A stretch of 64,000 nucleotides of DNA, taken from positions 1 to 64,000 of the forward strand of contig NZ_PVBR01000018.1 in NCBI RefSeq assembly GCF_002980495.1, in the 5' to 3' direction. This stretch comes from Phyllobacterium phragmitis (GTDB lineage: Bacteria > Pseudomonadota > Alphaproteobacteria > Rhizobiales > Rhizobiaceae). This document shows, piece by piece, positions 55,042 through 61,804 of this stretch. The notes under the pieces were generated by a model. The model did not search any database. It had not been told where the DNA came from and was given only the letters and a program-made list of their open reading frames with translations. Every line of letters starts with the position of its first letter. The stretch's first letter is position 1. The position numbers and the translations under genes were made by a program.

Positions 55042-56289
55042 ATGGCACTCAACGGCAATCTCAGGATCAACGGCGACCGCCTCTGGGAAGGCCTGATGGA
55101 GATGGCGAAGATCGGGCCCGGATTGCGCGGCGGCAACAACCGTCAGACGCTGACCGACGCGGACGCGGCGGGGCGCAGTCTCTTCCAGACATGGTGCGAA
55201 GCGGCCGGTATGACGATCGGCGTCGACAAGATGGGCACGATGTTCGCCACCCGCCCCGGAACCGATCCGAACGCGCTGCCCGTCTATGTCGGCAGCCATC
55301 TCGACACGCAGCCGACCGGCGGCAAATATGACGGCGTGCTGGGCGTCCTCAGCGGGCTCGAAATCGTGCGGACGCTCAACGACCTCGGCATCAAGACGAA
55401 GCACCCGATCGTCGTCACAAACTGGACCAATGAGGAAGGCGCGCGCTTCGCCCCGGCCATGCTCGCCTCCGGCGTTTTCGCCGGCGTCCACACGCTCGAC
55501 TACGCCTATGCCCGCACCGACCCTGAGGGCAAGACATTCGGCGACGAGCTGAAACGCATCGGCTGGGTGGGCGACGAGGAAGTCGGCGCGCGCAAGATGC
55601 ACGCTTATCTCGAATATCACATCGAGCAGGGGCCGATCCTCGAGGCGGAGAGCAAGCAGATCGGCGTCGTCACCCATTGCCAGGGCCTCTGGTGGCTTGA
55701 GGTGACGCTGACCGGCAAGGAAGCGCATACCGGCTCGACGCCGATGAATTTGCGCGTCAATGCCGGGCTCGCCATGGCGCGCATCCTCGAAATGGTGCAG
55801 GCGGTGGCCATGGAAAACCAGCCGGGAGCCGTCGGCGGCGTCGGGCAGATGTTCTTTTCGCCCAATTCGCGCAACGTCCTGCCGGGCAAGGTGGTGTTCA
55901 CCATCGACATCCGCACGCCGGACCAGGCGAAGCTCGACCGCATGCGGGCGAAGATCGAGGCGGAAGCGCCTGCGATTGCCGAAGTCCTCGGCGTCGGCTG
56001 CTCTATCGAAGCTGTCGGGCATTTCGATCCGATCACCTTCGACCCGGTGCTGGTCGGCCGTGTCCGCGACGCCGCCGAGAGGCTCGGCTACAGCTATATG
56101 GATCTCATCTCCGGCGCGGGGCATGATGCCTGCTGGGCGGCCAGGGTCGCGCCGGCAACGATGGTCATGTGCCCCTGCGTCGATGGCCTCAGCCATAATG
56201 AAGACGAAGAGATCTCCAAGGAATGGGCGGCGGCGGGGGCCGACGTGCTGTTCCACGCGGCGGTCGAAACGGCGGAGATCGTGGAGTAG
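55042..56289 (+). CDS. Zn-dependent amidohydrolase, probable N-carbamoyl-beta-alanine amidohydrolase
   Basis: 415 residues of the M20/hydantoinase-carbamoylase family. Metal ligands: His86 (GSHLDTQP), Asp97 (GKYDGVLG), the Glu pair in WTNEEGARF, the His in EYHIEQGPILE, and the C-terminal His in ISGAGHDACW. The family includes beta-ureidopropionase, allantoate amidohydrolase and L-carbamoylases; next to dihydropyrimidinase and preTA the first is most likely, releasing beta-alanine, CO2 and ammonia. Strong GGAGGG precedes the ATG; dihydropyrimidinase follows after 61 bp. Confidence 0.9.
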   Translation: MALNGNLRINGDRLWEGLMEMAKIGPGLRGGNNRQTLTDADAAGRSLFQTWCEAAGMTIGVDKMGTMFATRPGTDPNALPVYVGSHLDTQPTGGKYDGVLGVLSGLEIVRTLNDLGIKTKHPIVVTNWTNEEGARFAPAMLASGVFAGVHTLDYAYARTDPEGKTFGDELKRIGWVGDEEVGARKMHAYLEYHIEQGPILEAESKQIGVVTHCQGLWWLEVTLTGKEAHTGSTPMNLRVNAGLAMARILEMVQAVAMENQPGAVGGVGQMFFSPNSRNVLPGKVVFTIDIRTPDQAKLDRMRAKIEAEAPAIAEVLGVGCSIEAVGHFDPITFDPVLVGRVRDAAERLGYSYMDLISGAGHDACWAARVAPATMVMCPCVDGLSHNEDEEISKEWAAAGADVLFHAAVETAEIVE

Positions 56290-56350
56290 CATTGGCCTGA
56301 CGAATACAACGCAAGCTGTTCGGTAGAATACCAAAAGGGGAACGAACAAA

Positions 56351-57808
56351 ATGGCGACAAAAGTCATCAAGGGCGGTACGATCATTGCCGCTGATCGCAG
56401 TTACAAGGCGGATGTGCTGATCGACGGTGAGACCATCGCGGCCGTTGGCGACAATCTCTCCGGCGACGAGGTGATCGACGCGACCGGCTGCTATCTGATG
56501 CCGGGCGGCATCGACCCGCATACGCATCTGCAGATGCCGTTCATGGGCACCTATTCCTCCGATGATTTCGACACGGGCACGGCGGCGGCGCTGGCTGGCG
56601 GCACGACCATGGTGGTCGATTTCGTGCTGCCCGGCGCCGAAGGCGGGCTGCTCGACGCGCTGCAGGAATGGTTCCAGAAGGCGGGCAAGGCGCGCACGGA
56701 TTATTCCTTCCACATGGCGATCACCGGCTGGAACAAGCAGATCTTCGACGAGATGCCCGAGGTGGTGGCGCGCGGCATCAACACCTTCAAGCATTTCATG
56801 GCGTATAAGGGCGCGCTGATGGTCAATGACGACGAGATGTTCGCCTCGTTCCAGCGCTGCGCCGAGATCGGCGCCATGCCGCTTGTCCATGCCGAGAACG
56901 GCGATGTGGTCGCGCATCTGCAGCAAAAGCTGCTGGCGCAAGGCAATAACGGCCCGGAAGCGCATGCCTATTCCCGCCCGCCGGAGGTGGAGGGCGAAGC
57001 AACCAATCGCGCCATCATGATCGCCGACCAGGCAGGCGTGCCGCTCTATGTGGTGCATGTCTCGTGCGAGGAGAGCCACGAGGCAATCCGGCGCGCCCGG
57101 CAGAAGGGAATGCGGGTCTTCGGCGAGCCGCTGATCCAGCATCTGGTGCTCGACGAAAACGAATACAGACACGAAGATTGGGATTATGCGGCGCGGCGCG
57201 TCATGTCGCCGCCGTTCCGCGACAAGCGGCATCAAGACGGGCTGTGGGCGGGGCTCGCCGCCGGCAGCCTGCAGGTCGTGGCGACAGACCATTGCGCCTT
57301 CACCACCGAGCAGAAGCGCTTCGGCCTTGGCGATTTCACCAGGATACCCAACGGCACCGGCGGGCTCGAAGACCGGCTTCCGGTGCTGTGGACCAAGGGC
57401 GTGCGCACCGGGCGCCTGACGCCGAACGAATTCGTCGCCGTGACCTCCACCAACATCGCCCGCATCCTCAACATTTACCCGAAGAAGGGCGCTATCCTGC
57501 CGGGGTCGGACGCGGATATCGTGATATGGGACCCGGAGGCGAAGAAGACGATCTCGGCCAGGACGCAGAAATCGGCGATCGACTACAATGTCTTCGAAGG
57601 CATCGAAGTGACGGGCCTGCCGCGCATGACGCTGTCGCGCGGACGCATCGCCTACAGGGATGGCGAAGTTCTGGCGCAAACCGGAGACGGGCGTTTCGTC
57701 GAGCGCGCGCCGCACTCAGCCGCCAACCGCGCGCTCTCGACCTGGAAGGAACTGGTGGCGCCGCGCAAAGTCGAACGCAAGCCCGAACATATGCCGGCCG
57801 GGGTCTGA
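56351..57808 (+). CDS. hydA: Dihydropyrimidinase (D-hydantoinase)
   Basis: 485 residues. Binuclear zinc site: GGIDPHTHLQMP (two His), the carboxylated Lys153 in FKHFMAYKG, His in LVHAENGD and VHVSCEESH, and Asp in ATDHCAFTTEQK. It opens dihydrouracil/dihydrothymine to the N-carbamoyl-beta-amino acid, the second step of the reductive pathway. AAAGGGGAA precedes the ATG. The ABC ATPase gene begins 8 nt after its stop. Confidence 0.95.
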   Translation: MATKVIKGGTIIAADRSYKADVLIDGETIAAVGDNLSGDEVIDATGCYLMPGGIDPHTHLQMPFMGTYSSDDFDTGTAAALAGGTTMVVDFVLPGAEGGLLDALQEWFQKAGKARTDYSFHMAITGWNKQIFDEMPEVVARGINTFKHFMAYKGALMVNDDEMFASFQRCAEIGAMPLVHAENGDVVAHLQQKLLAQGNNGPEAHAYSRPPEVEGEATNRAIMIADQAGVPLYVVHVSCEESHEAIRRARQKGMRVFGEPLIQHLVLDENEYRHEDWDYAARRVMSPPFRDKRHQDGLWAGLAAGSLQVVATDHCAFTTEQKRFGLGDFTRIPNGTGGLEDRLPVLWTKGVRTGRLTPNEFVAVTSTNIARILNIYPKKGAILPGSDADIVIWDPEAKKTISARTQKSAIDYNVFEGIEVTGLPRMTLSRGRIAYRDGEVLAQTGDGRFVERAPHSAANRALSTWKELVAPRKVERKPEHMPAGV

Positions 57809-57816
57809 GGGGTCTG

Positions 57817-58662
57817 ATGAATGTCGCTCCCGGAATCTCGCAAGGGCCGCATATGAACGCCGCTGCTTCTGGCCTTGGATCCAATGGACCGGTGATCGAT
57901 GCGCGTGGATTGTCGCTCGTCTTCCAGACCGGCGACGGTCCGGTCCATGCGCTCTCCAATATCGATCTTACGGTGGAGCGCGGCGAGTTCGTCTCCTTCA
58001 TCGGCCCATCAGGTTGCGGCAAGACCACGCTCTTGCGCGTCATCGCCGATCTGGAGCAGCCGACATCGGGCACGATCACCGTCAATGGCGTGACGCCGGA
58101 GGAAGCGCGCAGGAAGCGCGCCTACGGCTATGTGTTCCAGGCGGCGGCGCTCTATCCCTGGCGGACGATTGCCGCCAATATCTCGCTACCGCTCGAGGTG
58201 ATGGGCGTTGCCAAGGCGGAACGCACCGCGCTGATCGAGAAGAACCTGGCGCTGGTCAATCTCACCGGCTTCGGCAAGAAATATCCCTGGCAGCTTTCCG
58301 GCGGCATGCAGCAGCGCGCCTCCATCGCCCGCGCGCTCTCCTTCGACCCCGACATGCTTTTGATGGACGAGCCGTTCGGCGCGCTCGACGAGATCGTCCG
58401 CGACCATCTCAACGAGCAGCTTCTGAAGCTCTGGGCAAAGACGCGGAAGACGGTGATCTTCGTCACCCATTCCATCCCCGAAGCGGTGTTCCTGTCGACC
58501 AGGATCGTGGTGATGAGTCCGCGTCCCGGCCGCATCCACGAGATCATCGATTGCGATCTCGGGCCAGACCGTCCGCTGGAAATCCGCGAGACGCCGGAAT
58601 TCTTGAAGATCGCCCACCGCGTGCGCGAGGGGCTGCGACTGGGGCATAGTTATGAGCAATAG
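57817..58662 (+). CDS. ABC transporter ATPase, NitT/TauT type
   Basis: 281 residues from the ATG at 57817; the frame is open far upstream inside hydA, but that part is a shadow. Walker A GPSGCGKTTLLRV, Q-loop FQAAALYPWR, signature LSGGMQQRASIARA, Walker B LLMDEPFGALDE and His in VTHSIPEAVFLS are all intact. It energises the importer formed with the two permeases and the binding protein. A 159-bp palindromic element separates it from the first permease gene. Substrate inferred as a pyrimidine or related compound. Confidence 0.93.
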   Translation: MNVAPGISQGPHMNAAASGLGSNGPVIDARGLSLVFQTGDGPVHALSNIDLTVERGEFVSFIGPSGCGKTTLLRVIADLEQPTSGTITVNGVTPEEARRKRAYGYVFQAAALYPWRTIAANISLPLEVMGVAKAERTALIEKNLALVNLTGFGKKYPWQLSGGMQQRASIARALSFDPDMLLMDEPFGALDEIVRDHLNEQLLKLWAKTRKTVIFVTHSIPEAVFLSTRIVVMSPRPGRIHEIIDCDLGPDRPLEIRETPEFLKIAHRVREGLRLGHSYEQ

Positions 58663-58678
58663 GGTGGTGCGAGACATT

Positions 58679-58837
58679 ACCCCCCTCTGCCCTGCCGGGC
58701 ATCTCCCCCTCAAGGAGGGAGATTGGCTGACACGGACGACACTGCTTACTCCTCGACGCTTGCGATTGGTCGCAAACTTCTATGAAGAGATAATCTCCCT
58801 CCTTGCGGGGGAGATGCCCGGCAGGGCAGAGGGGGGT
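58679..58837. repeat. 159-bp element with 46-bp inverted arms inside the importer operon
   Basis: Arms 58679-58724 and 58792-58837 are inverted copies with one mismatch in 46; the loop is 67 bp. The arms begin ACCCCCCTCTGCCCTGCCGG and contain GGCATCTCCCCC. The element has no ORF and lies between the ABC ATPase and permease genes, ending 41 bp before the permease ATG. I recall the arm motif as a dispersed repeat in rhizobial genomes; it behaves like a MITE or REP unit. Transcribed, it would form a very long hairpin. Confidence 0.85.
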
Positions 58838-58878
58838 GAAAATTCGCGCCCGCCTCTGCACTTTGCGGAGGGCACCAC

Positions 58879-59769
58879 ATGACCTTCCTGCGCGACAAGC
58901 TCTTCCCGGTCACGACCGTTCTCATCATCATCGCCGCGCTCTGGTACCTGCTGGCGATATTCCTCAACGCGCCTTTCGAGCGCGACCAGGCGGAACGTAG
59001 CGGGAGGGAGCTTTCCACCAGCCAGCTCATCACCAACACGATGCACCAGGAGCGGCCGGTGCTGCCCGCGCCGCATCAGGTGGCGGAGGAAATCCGCAAA
59101 ACCGTCTTCGATATCAAGCCGACCTCGAAACGCAGCCTCGTCTATCATGGCGGAGTGACGCTTTCCTCCACACTTCTCGGCTTCATCATGGGCACACTGC
59201 TCGGCATATTGCTGGCGGTCGGCATCGTCCATTCGCGCACGCTCGACAAGAGCCTGATGCCGTGGATCATCGCCTCGCAGACCATCCCCATCCTGGCGAT
59301 TGCGCCGATGATCATCGTGGTGTTGAACGCGGTCGGCATGACCGGCCTTCTGCCGAAGGCGATGATTTCGACCTATCTGTCGTTCTTCCCAGTCGCCGTC
59401 GGCATGGTGAAGGGCCTGCGCTCGCCCGAGATCACGCATCTCGATTTGATGCGCACCTATCATGCCTCAGCCTCCCAGGTGTTCTGGAAACTGCGCTGGC
59501 CGGCAGCGCTGCCCTATCTCTTCACCTCGATGAAGATCGCCGTCGCCATCAGCCTCGTCGGCGCCATCGTCGGCGAATTGCCGACCGGCGCGGTGGCGGG
59601 GCTCGGCGCGCGGCTTCTCGCCGGCTCCTATTACGGCCAGACGGTGCAGATATGGGCGGCGCTGATCGCCGCATCGCTGATGGCCGCCGTGCTGGTGGCG
59701 CTGGTCGGGCTTGCCGCCCATTTCGTCAATAGGCGGATGGGCGCACATGCGGGCGGGGCAAGACCATGA
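58879..59769 (+). CDS. ABC transporter permease, NitT/TauT type (1)
   Basis: 296 residues, about six to seven membrane segments. The cytoplasmic EAA loop reads HASASQVFWKLRWPAALPYL, contacting the ATPase. A hydrophilic insertion (ERDQAERSGRELSTSQ, about residues 34-75) after the first helix is longer than usual. GAGGG precedes the ATG, just after the palindromic element. It overlaps the second permease gene by 4 nt (ATGA). Confidence 0.9.
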   Translation: MTFLRDKLFPVTTVLIIIAALWYLLAIFLNAPFERDQAERSGRELSTSQLITNTMHQERPVLPAPHQVAEEIRKTVFDIKPTSKRSLVYHGGVTLSSTLLGFIMGTLLGILLAVGIVHSRTLDKSLMPWIIASQTIPILAIAPMIIVVLNAVGMTGLLPKAMISTYLSFFPVAVGMVKGLRSPEITHLDLMRTYHASASQVFWKLRWPAALPYLFTSMKIAVAISLVGAIVGELPTGAVAGLGARLLAGSYYGQTVQIWAALIAASLMAAVLVALVGLAAHFVNRRMGAHAGGARP

Positions 59770-60623
59770 TCAAGCCATTGCTTCTCGTCATCGCAGTCTG
59801 GCTCGTCGCCTGGTTTTCCGTGAAGAGCCTCGCCGGTTTGCGGCTTGCCTCACCGCGCGGGCAGCGGCTGGTCGATCTCGCTATTCCCGCCCTCTTCGGC
59901 ATATGGCTGCTGGTGCTCTGGGAGCTGATCGTCCGCGCCTTCGAGATACCGTCCGTGCTGTTGCCGGCCCCTTCGATGATATGGGCGCGCATCAGTTCGT
60001 CGGTTCCCACGCTCTGGGCCGATTTCCGCCAGACCTATCTGAAGGCCGTCATCGCCGGCTATGCGCTCGGCTGCGGCGCGGGCTTCATCACCGCCATCAT
60101 CGTCGACCGTGTGCCGTTCCTGCGCAAGGGGCTCTTGCCGATCGGCAATCTCGTCGCCGCGCTGCCCGTCGTCGGCATCGCACCGATCATGGTGATGTGG
60201 TTCGGCTTCGACTGGCCGTCCAAGGCGGCGGTCGTCATCATCATGACCTTCTTCCCGATGCTGGTGAACACGGTGGCGGGGCTCGCCGCCTCGGGGCATA
60301 TGGAGCGCGATCTGATGCGCACCTATGGCTCGAACTATTGGCAGACGCTCCTAAAGCTCCGGCTTCCCGCGGCGATGCCGTTCATCTTCAACGCGCTGAA
60401 GATCAATTCGACGCTGGCGCTGATCGGCGCGATCGTGGCGGAGTTCTTCGGCACGCCGATCGTCGGCATGGGCTTTCGCATCTCGGCGGAAATCGGACGG
60501 ATGAATGTCGACATGGTCTGGGCCGAAATCTTCGTCGCCGCCCTTGCCGGCTCGCTTTCCTATGGGATGATCGCGCTGATCGAGCGCGCCGTCACATTCT
60601 GGCATCCATCGTACAGAACCTAA
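59766..60623 (+). CDS. ABC transporter permease, NitT/TauT type (2)
   Basis: 285 residues with about six membrane segments. EAA loop: GSNYWQTLLKLRLPAAMPFI, followed by GAIVAEFFGTPIVGMGF. Translationally coupled to the first permease; together they probably form a heterodimeric channel. The binding-protein gene follows after 53 bp. Confidence 0.92.
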   Translation: MIKPLLLVIAVWLVAWFSVKSLAGLRLASPRGQRLVDLAIPALFGIWLLVLWELIVRAFEIPSVLLPAPSMIWARISSSVPTLWADFRQTYLKAVIAGYALGCGAGFITAIIVDRVPFLRKGLLPIGNLVAALPVVGIAPIMVMWFGFDWPSKAAVVIIMTFFPMLVNTVAGLAASGHMERDLMRTYGSNYWQTLLKLRLPAAMPFIFNALKINSTLALIGAIVAEFFGTPIVGMGFRISAEIGRMNVDMVWAEIFVAALAGSLSYGMIALIERAVTFWHPSYRT

Positions 60624-60676
60624 GAATACGGACTCCGTTCGCATAAGGCGGAGCCGCCAACCAGAGGAGAACCACT

Positions 60677-61663
60677 ATGAAAAAGACGATCGCATTATCG
60701 CTCGGGATCGCCATGTCGCTGATGGCAGGCACGGCGCTTGCAGCCGACAAGCTGACGCTGCAGCTCAAATGGGTGACGCAGGGCCAGTTCGCCGGCTATT
60801 ACGTCGCCAAGGACAAGGGCTTCTACGAGGAAGAAGGCCTCGATGTCGAGATCAAGCCGGGCGGTCCGGATGTCGCCCCGCCGCAGGTGATCGCAGGAGG
60901 CGGCGCCGACGTGATCGTCGACTGGATGCCCTCGGCGCTCGCCACGCGCGAAAAGGGTGTGCCGCTCGTCAACATCGCGCAGCCATTCAAGCGCTCGGGC
61001 ATGATGCTGACCTGCCGCAAGGAGACCGGCATCACCAAGCCTGAGGATTTCAAGGGCAAGACGCTCGGCGTCTGGTTCGGCGGCAATGAATATCCGTTCC
61101 TGTCGTGGATGAACCATCTCGGCATCAAGACCGATGGCGGGCCGGAAGGCGTGACCGTTCTCAAGCAGGGCTTCAATGTCGATCCGCTGATCCAGAAGCA
61201 GGCCGATTGCATCTCCACCATGACCTATAATGAATATTGGCAGGTGATCGACGCCGGCATTCCGGAAGACCAGCTCGTCGTCTTCAAATATGAGGATCAG
61301 GGCGTGGCGACGCTGGAGGACGGGCTTTACGTCCTCGACAAGAGCCTCGACGACCCGGCAATGGTCGACAAGCTCGCCCGCTTCGTCAAAGCCTCGATGA
61401 AGGGCTGGGACTATGCGCGCGAAAACCCCGACGAGGCGGCGGAGATCATCCTGGAAAACGATGCTTCCGGCGCGCAGACCGAAAAGCACCAGAAGCGGAT
61501 GGTGGGCGAGATCAACAAGCTGACCGAAGGTTCGGACGGCAAGCTCGACACGGCGGCGGCCGACCGCACGGTGGAAACGCTGATGAGCGGCGGCTCCGAT
61601 CCCGTCATCACCAAGAAGCCGGAAGGCGCCTGGACCACCAAGGTGATGGACGCGATCAAGTAG
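60677..61663 (+). CDS. ABC transporter substrate-binding protein, NMT1/THI5-like
   Basis: 328 residues. Signal peptide of about 22 residues (LSLGIAMSLMAGTALA). The mature part has LQLKWVTQGQFAGYYVAKDK, the NMT1-type ligand-site opening also found in pyrimidine-precursor and riboflavin binders, then DVIVDWMPSALATRE and DCISTMTYNEYWQ. Periplasmic. Its position after preTA, the amidohydrolase and hydA suggests a pyrimidine, hydantoin or thiamine-pyrimidine ligand; this is inference. GAGGAGAA precedes the ATG. Last gene of the operon. Confidence 0.9.
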   Translation: MKKTIALSLGIAMSLMAGTALAADKLTLQLKWVTQGQFAGYYVAKDKGFYEEEGLDVEIKPGGPDVAPPQVIAGGGADVIVDWMPSALATREKGVPLVNIAQPFKRSGMMLTCRKETGITKPEDFKGKTLGVWFGGNEYPFLSWMNHLGIKTDGGPEGVTVLKQGFNVDPLIQKQADCISTMTYNEYWQVIDAGIPEDQLVVFKYEDQGVATLEDGLYVLDKSLDDPAMVDKLARFVKASMKGWDYARENPDEAAEIILENDASGAQTEKHQKRMVGEINKLTEGSDGKLDTAAADRTVETLMSGGSDPVITKKPEGAWTTKVMDAIK

Positions 61664-61668
61664 GCTTT

Positions 61669-61760
61669 TAGCGCGCTTCCTGTTTTAATGGAATCGCGAG
61701 GCGCCCCCCTCTACCCTCCTGAGCTTGTCGAAGGGCGGAGGGGGCGCTGTCCCGCCAGCG
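61669..61760. repeat. Degenerate palindromic repeats after the importer operon
   Basis: TTTTAGCGCGCTTCCTGTTTTAATGGAATCGC near 61669-61700 is a decayed relative of the 28402 repeat. Next to it CCCTCCTGAGCTTGTCGAAGGGCGGAGGG (about 61720-61743) is a GC-rich repeat of a kind common in alphaproteobacterial genomes. They separate the operon from the convergent RND gene and may serve as terminators. Confidence 0.45.
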
Positions 61761-61804
61761 TTTCAGATGAGTCGCTGATATGAAGAGATGGAGTCCCTCC
61801 CGCT

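Noticed and set aside
57064-57816. Long N-terminal extension of the ABC ATPase reading through hydA
   Set aside because: It is an Arg/Ala-rich shadow of hydA in another frame; the ATG at 57817 with GAGGGG just after hydA is adequate.
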